A stretch of 64,000 nucleotides of DNA from Oscillospiraceae bacterium (GCA_902363145.1 CABIZB010000002.1:409239-473238); one strand, 5' to 3'. Shown: positions 35,609 through 44,433, counted from the first letter of the stretch. Numbers and translations are program-made. Notes: generated from the letters alone by a model not told the origin.

Positions 35609-37126
35609 TTACATCTGTGCTGCCTGTTCAAGTGCGTTTATTACCGCCGCAGCCTTGCGCTTGGTCTCTTCAAATTCACTTTCGGGGTTGCTGTCATATA
35701 CTATTCCTGCTCCTGCCTGAACGTAAGCCTTGCCGTTTCTGAAAAGCACCGTTCTTATGGCGATGCAGGTATCTATATCTCCGTTCCATGCCATGTAGCC
35801 GACTGTTCCGCCGTAAAGTCCACGCTTTACGTTTTCAAGGCTGTCGATTATCTCCATTGCCTTTACCTTGGGCGCTCCGGAAAGGGTGCCTGCGGGGAGG
35901 ACGGACATCAGCGCATCAACGGCGGTCTTGCCCTCTTCAAGCTGACCCTCAACATCGGAAACAAGGTGCATTACCTTGGAATAGCGCTCAACTCTCATAA
36001 AGTCGGTGACTTTTACCGTTCCGGGCTTACATACCCTGCCCACGTCGTTTCTGCCAAGGTCAACAAGCATTGTATGCTCTGCCCTTTCCTTGGGGTCGGT
36101 GGTGAGGAGCTTTTCGTTCTCGATATCCTTTTCGGCTGTTGCGCCTCTGGGATATGTGCCTGCGATAGGCTTGTTGAGCACCACGCCGTCGGTGACGCTC
36201 ACCAGCATCTCTGGGGAAGCTCCCGCAATGCAGTAATCCTTGTGATCAAAGTAGTAAAGATAAGGCGAAGGGTTTGTGGAGCGGAGCATTCTGTAAACGT
36301 CAAACGGCTCGGGGGGATTTTCTGCCTCAAAGCGCTGGGAAATAACTATCTGGCTGATATCGCCGCCGATGATATGCTCTCTGCACTTTTCCACCATCTT
36401 GCAGAACTCTTCCTTTGTGTAGTTGGAATTTACTTTGAGCTTTGCGGGATTGAGTATCTTGGGAGCAGGCTCGGGAGTATATCTGCAAAGGAGCTTGCCA
36501 AGCTTATCGGCACGCTTTTCAAGCAGCTCATAGTAGCTGTCAGTTGCCTTATCAAAGCTTTCTCCTGATTTTTCTGCCAGAGCTGTTATCTCTTCCTTAT
36601 CCATGTTGAGGATTATCACTGCTCTGTTGGAAAGGTGGTCATAAGCCACTATCTCGTTATAGATGAACATATTTGCATCCGGCATTTCCAGATCATCGTC
36701 GGGGACATTTGTAAGGCGCTTTTCATAATATCTCGCCATATCGTAGCCGAAGTATCCGATAAGTCCGCCTGTGAGCTTGGGACGACCCACGAACTTAGGT
36801 GACTTGTATTTTTCCATAAGTCCAGAGAAAAGCTTGATGGGGTCGGAAGCGTCTGTCGATTCTTTTCTTCCGTCTGTGTAAATAAACTCAGCCTTTTTGT
36901 CCTTTACCCTTATCTCTGCCTTGGGGTTAAGACCGATGAATGAATATCTGCCCCAGCGGTTGGAGTTATCGACTGATTCAAGGATAAAGCAGTTTTCGTA
37001 GTTTTCCTTTAAAATAGAAAACATTCTTACGGGTGTGAAGCTGTCGGTAAGAAGCTCATAGAACATGGGAACTGTGCCGTAGCTTTTCAGATATTCCTTT
37101 GTTTCGCTGACTGACGGATAGAACAT
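35609..37126 (-). CDS. trpE: Anthranilate synthase component I
   Basis: TrpE converts chorismate with ammonia to anthranilate. The 505-residue protein has the N-terminal feedback domain, with FILESVDNSNRWGRYSFIG, the LLESxxGRYS-type element that binds tryptophan in other TrpEs. The catalytic domain carries GGDISQIVISQRF, SPEMLV, GTYPRGATAEKD, AEHTMLVDLGRNDVGRVC and TLSGAPKVKAMEII. It is the first gene of the operon, downstream of a T-box, so it is controlled at both enzyme and RNA level. Confidence 0.98.
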   Translation of the reverse strand: MFYPSVSETKEYLKSYGTVPMFYELLTDSFTPVRMFSILKENYENCFILESVDNSNRWGRYSFIGLNPKAEIRVKDKKAEFIYTDGRKESTDASDPIKLFSGLMEKYKSPKFVGRPKLTGGLIGYFGYDMARYYEKRLTNVPDDDLEMPDANMFIYNEIVAYDHLSNRAVIILNMDKEEITALAEKSGESFDKATDSYYELLEKRADKLGKLLCRYTPEPAPKILNPAKLKVNSNYTKEEFCKMVEKCREHIIGGDISQIVISQRFEAENPPEPFDVYRMLRSTNPSPYLYYFDHKDYCIAGASPEMLVSVTDGVVLNKPIAGTYPRGATAEKDIENEKLLTTDPKERAEHTMLVDLGRNDVGRVCKPGTVKVTDFMRVERYSKVMHLVSDVEGQLEEGKTAVDALMSVLPAGTLSGAPKVKAMEIIDSLENVKRGLYGGTVGYMAWNGDIDTCIAIRTVLFRNGKAYVQAGAGIVYDSNPESEFEETKRKAAAVINALEQAAQM

Positions 37127-37146
37127 AAAAACGACCCTCTTTCTGA

Positions 37147-37545
37147 TATTGGCGGCAACAAAAAATCCGCCGCCTCTTGAAGCCTTAAAACTTCAAGGGA
37201 CGACGGATAATATCCACCGTGGTGCCACCCTAATTCGCCTTATCATCGGATAAGACCTTAACGGGTACGAGCGTTTGCAATAAAAAAGCACTACCAATAT
37301 GGTAATGCTGCACTTTGCCTATAAAATAACAAGTACGCAGCTTACGCATCAATACCCTTTCCCTTTACGCAGGAAATACGGCTCAGGCTACTATTGAAGC
37401 ACATCTGCCCCAAATTCACCCTGCTCCTCACAAATCCATTCGCATTTACCGTTCGTACCGCACTTCCACCAATGTGCAGCTCTCTGTGCCGCCGTTATAA
37501 ATGTTACTTGCTTTTGTTCACAGGATTTATTATTAACTTTAAGCA
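37147..37545 (-). promoter_or_regulatory. T-box leader of the trp operon
   Basis: The minus-strand leader carries the T-box core AGGGTGGCACCACGG (within 37216-37231), then a strong terminator whose arms include CTTGAAG and CTTCAAG and which ends in TTTTTT (about 37155-37207). A long stem I with a GTGGAAGTGCGGT apical part lies upstream. A TGG (37436-37438) followed by A fits the expected specifier codon for tryptophan. T-boxes sense uncharged tRNA, so the operon should be on when tRNA-Trp is uncharged. The leader fills the 523-base gap between trpE and nadA. Confidence 0.92.
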
Positions 37546-37546
37546 C

Positions 37547-37575
37547 AGTATAGCACTATGATTTTCGTTTGTCAA
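37547..37575 (-). promoter_or_regulatory. Promoter of the trp operon
   Basis: On the minus strand TTGACA (37570-37575) and TATACT (37547-37552) are 17 bases apart, directly ahead of the T-box leader. Confidence 0.85.
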
Positions 37576-37605
37576 GGGGCTAACAGAAATTTAACATTTG
37601 CTTTC

Positions 37606-37641
37606 TTCAAAAAAATCCCGCACATCACTGATATGCGGGAC
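37606..37641 (-). terminator. Terminator of nadA
   Basis: On the minus strand TCCCGCA and TGCGGGA arms (37634-37640 and 37616-37622) pair, with further pairing in the loop, and are followed by seven Ts. It separates nadA from the trp promoter. Confidence 0.85.
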
Positions 37642-37649
37642 AAATATCA

Positions 37650-38561
37650 TCAGCCCAGTCTGAGCATCTCGTCGATGCAGACCTTAGCCTTGGTGATAAC
37701 ATCATCGTCAAGAACTATCTCCTCGCCGTCAGTGCCCTCGAGGCAGTGGAGAACGTCGGTGATGTTGGTGATCTTCATATTGTGGCACACGCAGTCCTTG
37801 GAAAGGGCGTAGAACATCTTGTCGGGGCAGTCGATGCTCAGGTGCTGAACTATGCTGTTCTCGGTACCGATGATAAAGGACTTCTCCTTGCTGTCGATAG
37901 CGTAATTCATTATCTCGGTGGTGCTTCCCGCAAAATCGGCAGCCTCAACTACCGCAGGCTGGCACTCGGGGTGGACAAGCACGGGAGCACCGGGGTGAGC
38001 TGCTCTTGCAAGCTGGATATCACGGACAGTAAGACGTGCATGAGTGGGACAGCCGCCGCTTATGAGCTTGAACTGCTTTTCGGGAACCATTTTCCGGATA
38101 TAGCTGCCAAGATTGCAGTCGGGAATGAACAGAATCTTGTCGGCGTCCATATTTTTGATTATCTTCACTGCGGAGGAAGATGTAACGCACACGTCGCAGA
38201 GAGTTTTCAGCTGGGCTGTGGTGTTGATGTAAGCCACTACCTTATAATCGGGATATCTCTCCTTGAGCTGAATGAGCATATCGGGGTCAAGCTGGTCTGC
38301 CATGGGGCAGCCTGCCTCGGACTTGGGAAGATATACCTTTTTCTCGGGGGAAAGTATCTTGCAGGTCTCCGCCATGAAGCGGACGCCGCACATAATAACA
38401 TTTTCGCAGTCGGTTTTTGCTGCCTTTACAGCCAGACCGAAGGAATCGCCTGTGAAGTCTGCGATCTCCAGAATATCGTGGGACTGATAGCAATGAGCAA
38501 GAATACAGGCATTTTTCTCTTTTTTAAGTTTCAGTATTTTTTCCTGAATGTCCTTTATCAT
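37650..38561 (-). CDS. nadA: Quinolinate synthase A
   Basis: NadA condenses iminoaspartate with dihydroxyacetone phosphate to quinolinate for NAD synthesis, using a 4Fe-4S cluster. The 303-residue protein has AHCYQSHDI, CGVRFMAETCKIL, CTSSSAVKI-type and HPECQPAVVEAAD segments. Cluster cysteines are likely those in CGVRFMAET, HPECQ and SKDCVCHNMK. nadB and nadC normally accompany it but are not in the window; it stands alone with its own promoter and terminator. Confidence 0.96.
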   Translation of the reverse strand: MIKDIQEKILKLKKEKNACILAHCYQSHDILEIADFTGDSFGLAVKAAKTDCENVIMCGVRFMAETCKILSPEKKVYLPKSEAGCPMADQLDPDMLIQLKERYPDYKVVAYINTTAQLKTLCDVCVTSSSAVKIIKNMDADKILFIPDCNLGSYIRKMVPEKQFKLISGGCPTHARLTVRDIQLARAAHPGAPVLVHPECQPAVVEAADFAGSTTEIMNYAIDSKEKSFIIGTENSIVQHLSIDCPDKMFYALSKDCVCHNMKITNITDVLHCLEGTDGEEIVLDDDVITKAKVCIDEMLRLG

Positions 38562-38599
38562 GATATGTAAGCCGACCTTTCCGATAAAAATGGTATGTT

Positions 38600-38613
38600 T
38601 GGCGGTAACGCCA
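38600..38613 (-). promoter_or_regulatory. Possible operator/hairpin in the nadA leader
   Basis: TGGCG-GTAA-CGCCA is a perfect 5-bp inverted repeat just downstream of the nadA promoter. It could be a regulator site or a small hairpin. I cannot match it to a known NAD regulator. Confidence 0.3.
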
Positions 38614-38642
38614 TCCGCCCGAATATGACAAAATATAAGGTT

Positions 38643-38671
38643 ATTATACCATTAAATCCGCTTTATTTCAA
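38643..38671 (-). promoter_or_regulatory. Promoter of nadA
   Basis: On the minus strand TTGAAA (38666-38671) and TATAAT (38643-38648) have a 17-base spacer, about 80 nt before the nadA start. Confidence 0.8.
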
Positions 38672-38750
38672 TAGAAATCCATATATTTTATTTTACAGAC
38701 TATTTACGAAAACGGCGCTTAAAAATGTAAAAACAGCACAAAACGGCGAA

Positions 38751-38788
38751 ACAAAATGGGCGGCTGCATATGCGGCCGCCCATTTTGT
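38751..38788. terminator. Strong 14-bp stem-loop between rluB and nadA
   Basis: ACAAAATGGGCGGC (38751-38764) pairs perfectly with GCCGCCCATTTTGT (38775-38788) around a 10-base loop. On the minus strand it ends in a short T-rich tract, so it may terminate the rluB operon transcript or a small transcript from 38812-38917. Confidence 0.55.
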
Positions 38789-38810
38789 GGTGGGTAAAAA
38801 AATATTGTCA

Positions 38811-38909
38811 TTACAGTTCAGCAATTTTGTCACTGCACCTGATGCCCATGATGTCATTATCAAATGTCTTATCCCGATGTCTGAATATATTATAACACAA
38901 TAAATCCAT
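38811..38909 (-). CDS. Possible 32-codon ORF or gene remnant
   Basis: A 32-residue frame starts at ATG 38907-38909 and contains NDIMGIRCSDKIAEL before TAA. Its composition looks protein-like, and the stem-loop at 38751-38788 follows it as a terminator would. There is no ribosome site, and a promoter-like pair (TTCACA 38912-38917 and TATAAT 38889-38894, 17-base spacer) overlaps its start. It is more likely the end of a lost gene than a working small protein. The remainder of the 38562-38992 gap shows only the nadA promoter. Confidence 0.25.
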   Translation of the reverse strand: MDLLCYNIFRHRDKTFDNDIMGIRCSDKIAEL

Positions 38910-38992
38910 TCTGTGAATGCTTTTTTGCTGATTTGCCCTAAAATTCTATCCGATAGGCATTATTTGTTACAAATATATTTCTGCGGATCACA

Positions 38993-39733
38993 TTATTCCT
39001 TGCCAACAGCATTTCTGAGGGCACGAAGCTCCTCTGCGGTAAGCTCTCTCCATGCGCCGGGCTTGAGCATTCCCAGCTTTACGGGGCCGATGGAAGTGCG
39101 GCGAAGTCTTACTACTTCCAGTCCCACAGCCTCGCACATACGTCTTATCTGCCTGTTTCTGCCCTCGTGAATGGTTATTCTCATAACGCTTCTCTCAGGA
39201 GTATCAAGCTCCACGCTTACGGTGGTGGGGAGAGTTTTTCTGCCGTCCAGCTCAACGCCGTCGGTAAGGGATACTATCTGATCGTCGGTTATCTTGGAAT
39301 GAACGGTGACACGGTAGGTCTTGCTTATATGGCGGCTGGGGTGCATGATATCGTTGGCAAAGTTGCCGTCATTGGTGAAAAGAAGCAGTCCCTCGGAGTT
39401 GCGGTCAAGCCTTCCCACGGGATATACACGCTCATCAACGCCTGTAAGCAGCTCGGTAACGCACTTTCTGTCCAGCTCGTCTGCCATGGTGGTAACATAT
39501 CCACGGGGCTTGTTGAGCATAATGTATATCTTTCTGCGCTTCTTGGTGTAGCGGACTCTCTCGCCGCCTACCATGATAACGTCACGCTCGTTTGCCTTGT
39601 CGCCCAGCTTTGCCTTTCTGCCGTTGACATATACCTCGCCTGCGCTGATAAGCTCCTCCGCTTTTCTGCGTGAACAAACTCCGCTGTCGGAAAGTATTTT
39701 CTGCAAACGTATCTTTTCCATATCATTCTCCAT
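38993..39733 (-). CDS. rluB: 23S rRNA pseudouridine synthase (RsuA/RluB family)
   Basis: This 246-residue enzyme isomerises a uridine in large-subunit rRNA. It has an N-terminal S4 RNA-binding domain (IRLQKILSDSGVCSRRKAEE) and a pseudouridine synthase domain with the catalytic aspartate in VGRLDRNSEGLLLFTNDG, then LSKTYRV-like and EGRNRQIRRMCEAVG motifs. It is the last gene of the scpA-scpB-dacB-type operon, 27 nt after dacB; rluB near dacB and scpAB is also seen in Bacillus. Confidence 0.94.
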   Translation of the reverse strand: MENDMEKIRLQKILSDSGVCSRRKAEELISAGEVYVNGRKAKLGDKANERDVIMVGGERVRYTKKRRKIYIMLNKPRGYVTTMADELDRKCVTELLTGVDERVYPVGRLDRNSEGLLLFTNDGNFANDIMHPSRHISKTYRVTVHSKITDDQIVSLTDGVELDGRKTLPTTVSVELDTPERSVMRITIHEGRNRQIRRMCEAVGLEVVRLRRTSIGPVKLGMLKPGAWRELTAEELRALRNAVGKE

Positions 39734-39760
39734 TTCTCCGTCTCCCGACGGGTCAGCTGC

Positions 39761-40903
39761 TCAGCTGAACAGCAATTCCTTTATTTTATCGGTTATCAGC
39801 TCCGAAAAGCTCTTTTTATGAGGCTTGCCCTTTTTCACAGCTGCGTCCTCAGCCGCAATGAGGGGTATCCTGTCTATCTCCCTGCTGCCGTCAAGAAGCA
39901 CCAGCTCGCCGACATTATGCCCTTTTTCAACGGGGGCATATATCATGCGGGGAACGGTCATCTTCCATGAAATACTTGGCGTTATGCCGTTTATCACGGG
40001 GCACATGGGAGTTCTTTCGGGTACGAGCCGAAGTTCGTCCTTTTCGCTTCCCACAAGGCAGGCGGTGTAATAATCATCGGCTTCCAGAGGAACGCACTTT
40101 ACCCGTGAAAAGCCGTAGTTCAGCATTTTTTCGTGGTCGTTCCAGTCATCGGGTGCGTTCAGGGTCACACAGATAAGGGTAACGCCGTCTCTTTCCGCCG
40201 CCGAAACAAGGCAGCGCCCCGCTTCATCGGTAAAGCCCGTTTTCACGCCGATGCAGCCCTCATATCTTGTCAGCAGCTTGTTTGTATTGGCAAGCCACCT
40301 GTCATAGGGCGGATCACCAAAAGCAAGCTTTATGGACTTTTGCGAGCATATGGCTCTGAAATCATCGTTTTTCAGGGCAAATGAGGTCAGCTGCGCCATA
40401 TCATACGCTGTGGAATAATGCTCATCATCATGAAGCCCCGAGGGAGTGACAAAGTGGGTATTTTTCAGCCCCAGCCGTGACGCTTTGGCGTTCATCATGT
40501 CGGCAAAGCCTGCCATGCTTCCGCCCACCTTTACCGCTGCGCAGTTGGCTGCGTCGTTGCCCGAGGGCAGCAGCATTCCTATGCACAGGTCACGCTTGGA
40601 AACAATATCCCCCTCCATAAGTCCCATGGAGGAGCCTTCGGTTTTTACAGCTTCGCTGTCAACGACGAACTCGCTGTCAAGATCGCCGCTTTCAAGCGTC
40701 AGCAGAACTGACATTATCTTTGTGGTGCTTGCCATTGGCAGCTTTGCGTTCTCATTTTTGCCGAACACCACTCTGCCCGTGCCTGCTTCAATGACCACAG
40801 CCGCCTTTGCGGACACCTGCGGTTCATTTTCCACAGCAAAGCATCCGCCTGAAAGCGTGAAAACAAACACTGCCACAGCTATAAGGCAGCATAACTTTTT
40901 CAT
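39761..40903 (-). CDS. dacB: D-alanyl-D-alanine carboxypeptidase (PBP5/DacB family)
   Basis: This 380-residue exported enzyme trims the terminal D-Ala of peptidoglycan stem peptides. A signal peptide (about 1-24) ends before VENEPQ. The serine-enzyme motifs are all present: ASTTK (nucleophile Ser), PSGND and KTGFT. A C-terminal beta domain and amphipathic tail (SELITDKIKELLFS) would hold it to the membrane. ATG at 40901-40903 is chosen because GGGGGA lies six bases upstream. Placement between gerW and rluB suggests the sporulation-linked member, but dacF is also possible. Confidence 0.88.
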   Translation of the reverse strand: MKKLCCLIAVAVFVFTLSGGCFAVENEPQVSAKAAVVIEAGTGRVVFGKNENAKLPMASTTKIMSVLLTLESGDLDSEFVVDSEAVKTEGSSMGLMEGDIVSKRDLCIGMLLPSGNDAANCAAVKVGGSMAGFADMMNAKASRLGLKNTHFVTPSGLHDDEHYSTAYDMAQLTSFALKNDDFRAICSQKSIKLAFGDPPYDRWLANTNKLLTRYEGCIGVKTGFTDEAGRCLVSAAERDGVTLICVTLNAPDDWNDHEKMLNYGFSRVKCVPLEADDYYTACLVGSEKDELRLVPERTPMCPVINGITPSISWKMTVPRMIYAPVEKGHNVGELVLLDGSREIDRIPLIAAEDAAVKKGKPHKKSFSELITDKIKELLFS

Positions 40904-40958
40904 AAACATTCCCCCAAAAACAGTCTTTACAGACTATTTTATGCAGGGGAAAATAATA

Positions 40959-41468
40959 TCAGTCCTCAAAATCGAAATTGATGCCGTCGGTCATGTTGTC
41001 ATCTGCCACCATTTCCTCGGGAAGCTCGATATCGTCGGTATCGCCCGCAGCGCCTGCGTCGGACGCTACTGAGCCTGATACAGCCCTTTTATCGGCAGCG
41101 GCGGGCTTATCCTTTTTGAACAGGTTTGCCACCTTGTTGAACACCTCGGGAACCATATTTACGATAGCGGAAGATGTGGAAACGTCCAGATTCATCTGCA
41201 TGAGCTGAACTTCGCCGTTTGAGATGACCAGAAAGCCCAGAGGGGTAACGGTCACGCCTGCGCCGCTGGCTCCGCCGAAAAGCTCCTTATCGGTCTTGCT
41301 GGGCAGGTCGGAACCGCCCCCTGCAAAGCCGTATGATACTTTTGATACGGGGATAATGGTAACGCCGCCGTCCACCTGAACGGGTGTTCCCATGATAGTG
41401 TTGGCATCTGCCATCTCGTGAATTTTGTCCATAGAAGCGGTTATAAGCTCTTTTACCTTTGTATCCAT
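40959..41468 (-). CDS. gerW: GerW/YtfJ family sporulation-associated protein
   Basis: GerW family proteins are needed for spore germination in Bacillus and are widespread in spore formers. The 169-residue protein has the conserved N-terminal part MGTPVQVDGGVTIIPVSKVSYGFAGG, a GGASGAGVTVTPLGFLVI loop and an acidic, probably disordered tail. No signal peptide is seen. It lies between DUF2953 and dacB in one operon. Function in this organism is inferred from family and neighbours. Confidence 0.9.
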   Translation of the reverse strand: MDTKVKELITASMDKIHEMADANTIMGTPVQVDGGVTIIPVSKVSYGFAGGGSDLPSKTDKELFGGASGAGVTVTPLGFLVISNGEVQLMQMNLDVSTSSAIVNMVPEVFNKVANLFKKDKPAAADKRAVSGSVASDAGAAGDTDDIELPEEMVADDNMTDGINFDFED

Positions 41469-41501
41469 CTTTAATATCCTTTCAGTGAAGTTTGATACGT
41501 A

Positions 41502-42317
41502 TTATTTGAATAACGCCATAACAGGGGCGTATTTTTCCTTATCCTTTGCGTAGCCGAATACCACCGCAATTATGGCATTCAGCAGGCTTGCAGGTCTGAG
41601 CCGTATCTTGCACTCCCCGTCCCACCTGCATTTTTCGGCAGGGGTATTGAACAGGCAGTCTATCTTTATTCCCGTGACGGACACGGGCACAAAGCATCTT
41701 ACGGCGGAAAGGGCGTTATAAACGGCGGCGTTCACCTTGCCATACAGCATGGCAGCCTCGTATGCGTCCTCATCGGCGGCGGCAAAGTCTATTTTAAGGT
41801 CATCTATGCGGACCTTTCCGCCCAGCTTTTTAAGAGGTCCTTTTAAAAGCTCGAATGCCAGCTGGACAGAGCTTTTCTTTTCGTTAAGCTCGTCAAGCTT
41901 GGTGTTGAGCCGTTCGATCAGGCTTTTTTTCTTAGGTTTATGCTTTTTGGGGGTGTTTTCCGAGCTTACCTCAAAATTTTCCTCTTCAGAATTTTCCTCT
42001 GGGGTTGTATCTTCCGTAAGGGTTTTCTCCTGCTTATCCTCATCGGTTGGAGCAGTATGTTCTTCGGGAGCATCAGGCTCATTAAAGGATATCTCCTCTG
42101 AAGCAGGCTTTGTTTCTGCCTTTTTTATATTTTTCCTGTGCTTTTTCCGCTTCCGTTTCTGCCGCTTTTTCTTTTCAACATGGGGGTAAAGCTGCTTGAA
42201 AAGGAAGCTCACCTTTACATCGGCTTCACCGTCATGATACCTGATATAGGCTGTCACGGGAATGTTCACGGCAAGAACGATAAGCAAAATTACCGCAATT
42301 ATTATGATCCAGATCAT
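41502..42317 (-). CDS. DUF2953 family membrane protein
   Basis: This 271-residue protein starts with a hydrophobic membrane helix (about 2-22), then a lysine/arginine stretch, an acidic low-complexity region (about 72-130), and a C-terminal part with LRSFVP-like DUF2953 features (VRIDDLKIDFAAADEDAYEAAMLYGKVNAA). The family is found next to GerW genes in clostridia and bacilli. Role unknown, thought to be related to sporulation. Its ATG overlaps the scpB stop by four bases. Confidence 0.82.
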   Translation of the reverse strand: MIWIIIIAVILLIVLAVNIPVTAYIRYHDGEADVKVSFLFKQLYPHVEKKKRQKRKRKKHRKNIKKAETKPASEEISFNEPDAPEEHTAPTDEDKQEKTLTEDTTPEENSEEENFEVSSENTPKKHKPKKKSLIERLNTKLDELNEKKSSVQLAFELLKGPLKKLGGKVRIDDLKIDFAAADEDAYEAAMLYGKVNAAVYNALSAVRCFVPVSVTGIKIDCLFNTPAEKCRWDGECKIRLRPASLLNAIIAVVFGYAKDKEKYAPVMALFK

Positions 42318-42868
42318 ATCTCAGGCTCGTCCTCCGAGACTTCTGCCTCATCGGGAACACGCCCGGGGAGTGGGGGGAGGTCATCCAGACTTTCAAAGCC
42401 GAAGCACCGCAGAAATACGGGCGTTGTTCTGTAGGCGATGGGCCGTCCCGGGACATCTAGCCGTCCCGCTTCCTCCAGCAGTCCCTTTTCCACAAGGGAG
42501 TTGACCACGCTGGAGCTGTCAGTACCACGGATATGCTCCACAAAGCTTTTGGTCACAGGCTGGTTATAGGCGATTATGGTAAGCACCTCCATAGCCGCAG
42601 GTGTAAGGGGGGCGTTTTTCTTGGTCTCCGCCGCAAGCTTTACATACTCGTAATATTCCCGCCGCACAGCCAGCTGATACAGCCCCGAAAGCCGCAGCAC
42701 AACAAGGGAACTGCCGTTTTCCGCATACGCCTCGTTGAGAGAGTCCGCAAGCTGGGATATTGCACCCTTTTCGATGCCCGTAGCCGCAGAGATACGCTCA
42801 ACGTCCACAGGGTCGCCGCAGGCAAACAGCACCGCTTCAAGCACGGCGGCCTTATCGGTCAGCTTCAT
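42314..42868 (-). CDS. scpB: Segregation and condensation protein B
   Basis: ScpB binds ScpA and SMC to form the chromosome condensin. The 184-residue winged-helix protein has AVLEAVLFACGDPVDVERIS, AAMEVLTIIAYNQPVTKSFVEHIRG and LLEEAGRLDVPGRPIAYRTT, all family signatures. ATG at 42866-42868 follows GGGAGGAG closely; a longer ATG start has no site and would extend deeper into scpA. It overlaps scpA by 17 bases and the DUF2953 gene by four. Confidence 0.96.
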   Translation of the reverse strand: MKLTDKAAVLEAVLFACGDPVDVERISAATGIEKGAISQLADSLNEAYAENGSSLVVLRLSGLYQLAVRREYYEYVKLAAETKKNAPLTPAAMEVLTIIAYNQPVTKSFVEHIRGTDSSSVVNSLVEKGLLEEAGRLDVPGRPIAYRTTPVFLRCFGFESLDDLPPLPGRVPDEAEVSEDEPEI

Positions 42869-43613
42869 TTTCTCTCTCCTCCCATTCAGATGACGCATCA
42901 TAATCGGTATCGGCGCCTGCGCTGTTGAAGGTCATTTCCGTGTTGTCCTCGTTAAGGATAATTCTGCCCGACTTTGTAAGCTCCAGCACGGCAAGGAATG
43001 CCGCCACACGCTCGGAGCGGTCGGCCATCTCGGAAAACAGCCCCTCAACGGAGCATTTGCCCTCTTTATACAACTTTTTGAGCACATATACTATCTTTGA
43101 TGATACGGAAACGAATTTCCGTGAAACAAGCTTTGAAAATACGTTTGGCACCAGCGCTTCGGGCTTGGCGCTCTTTTTTATCTCCATGCCCTTGTACGCT
43201 TTGACAAGCTCCATAGGGTCATGGGTGCGGCTGTAGGTGCTGTCCGTCTCTATCTTCATAGGCGCACGGACGGCATAGGTATCCCCCGAATAAGCGGCAC
43301 GCATCTTCTCCGCAGCCGCCTTGCAGAGAGAGTATTCTATGAGCCTGCCCTCCAGCTCTTTTTTAAGTGCTTCCGCCTCTTCCTTGCGGGGCAGCAGTGA
43401 AACGGTCTTGATATAAATGAGCCTTGCAGCCATTTCCAGGAAATCGCCTGCGACCTCCATATCCTGCTCCGCCATATCCGAAATATAGTTCAGATACTGC
43501 TCCACAAGTATCATTATGGGGATATCGTTAATATTCAGCTTATGCTTTGCTATCAGGTGCAGAAGCAGGTCAAGAGGCCCCTCAAAGGCCTCCAGCTTGA
43601 ATGACATCTTCAT
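42852..43613 (-). CDS. scpA: Segregation and condensation protein A
   Basis: ScpA is the kleisin that bridges the SMC heads. The 253-residue protein starts FKLEAFEGPLDLLLHLIAKHKLNINDIPI, the kleisin N-terminal signature, and has DFLEMAARLIYIKTVSLLP and a C-terminal winged helix (TERVAAFLAVLELTKSGRI-like). Its ATG overlaps the stop codon of the M50 gene (ATGA), giving translational coupling. Confidence 0.96.
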   Translation of the reverse strand: MKMSFKLEAFEGPLDLLLHLIAKHKLNINDIPIMILVEQYLNYISDMAEQDMEVAGDFLEMAARLIYIKTVSLLPRKEEAEALKKELEGRLIEYSLCKAAAEKMRAAYSGDTYAVRAPMKIETDSTYSRTHDPMELVKAYKGMEIKKSAKPEALVPNVFSKLVSRKFVSVSSKIVYVLKKLYKEGKCSVEGLFSEMADRSERVAAFLAVLELTKSGRIILNEDNTEMTFNSAGADTDYDASSEWEERENEADR

Positions 43614-44278
43614 ACTTTATTAAGCACCGCCGAGAAAATGATATCCACCCAGTTTGTAAGGAAGATCATCACATCGGTGACTTTTCCCTGCAAAAAGCCC
43701 AGAGGTTTGTCCAGCAGCCCCGAATAAACGAGGGCGATAAGAGCGATGAAGACGAACTGCTCGTACTTCATTATCTTAAAGTATATCTTTTCGGGCAGAA
43801 CGGCGTTGAATATCTTGGAGCCGTCCAGAGGGGGTATGGGCAGGAAGTTGAACACGCCCAGAGATATGTTTATCATAGTGATGTACAGGAAAATATCACC
43901 GATTATGATAAATGTTTCACCGAAGCGGACATATCCCAAGCCGTACATTATCCTGCACACTATCATGGCAAGGAACGCCATAATAAAGTTGGAGGCAGGG
44001 CCTGCCAGCGAGGTGAGCACCATGCCCTTGCGGGGATTTTTGAAGTTATTGGGATTTACATTTACGGGCTTGCCCCAACCGAAGCCGATGAGCACCATCA
44101 TAATAGAACCCCAGAGGGACAGGTGCTTGAAGGGGTTGAGGGTTATACGTCCCTGATTTTTTGCAGTATCGTCGCCCATTTTATGAGCCACCCATGCGTG
44201 GGCGCACTCGTGGACGGGCAGGGCTGTGAACAGCACCAGAGCATTTATGAAAAGCTCAAATATTTTATCGTTATTCAT
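43610..44278 (-). CDS. Site-2 protease family (M50) membrane metalloprotease
   Basis: This 222-residue membrane protein has about six helices. Zinc motif HECAHAWVAHKMG (HExxH) is near residue 22, and the second motif NFLPIPPLDGSKIF is near residue 135, as in the short rhomboid-like M50 peptidases encoded next to scpA in clostridia. It would cut substrates within the membrane. It is the first gene of the operon running through rluB. Confidence 0.92.
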   Translation of the reverse strand: MNNDKIFELFINALVLFTALPVHECAHAWVAHKMGDDTAKNQGRITLNPFKHLSLWGSIMMVLIGFGWGKPVNVNPNNFKNPRKGMVLTSLAGPASNFIMAFLAMIVCRIMYGLGYVRFGETFIIIGDIFLYITMINISLGVFNFLPIPPLDGSKIFNAVLPEKIYFKIMKYEQFVFIALIALVYSGLLDKPLGFLQGKVTDVMIFLTNWVDIIFSAVLNKV

Positions 44279-44324
44279 ATCGGTTATCCTTTAAATTTCG
44301 TTATTTATCAAAAATTCAACTTTT

Positions 44325-44353
44325 ATTATACAATATTTTCGGCTTGATTACAA
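44325..44353 (-). promoter_or_regulatory. Promoter of the M50-scpAB-gerW-dacB-rluB operon
   Basis: On the minus strand TTGTAA (44348-44353) and TATAAT (44325-44330) are 17 bases apart. No other promoter or terminator is seen until after rluB, so seven genes appear to share it. Confidence 0.75.
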
Positions 44354-44433
44354 GGGATTTTTCTCAAAAAAATACAATAGCAGATGAAAAGTCGGAGAAA
44401 ATTGTGAATATTCTATAAAATTCAAAAAAGGGC

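Noticed and set aside
34505-36568. Long plus-strand open frame of 687 codons across the trp genes
   Set aside because: It lies opposite trpGD and trpE, whose motifs are complete. The frame is rich in Cys, His and Gly and has no known domain; it is a codon-bias shadow.
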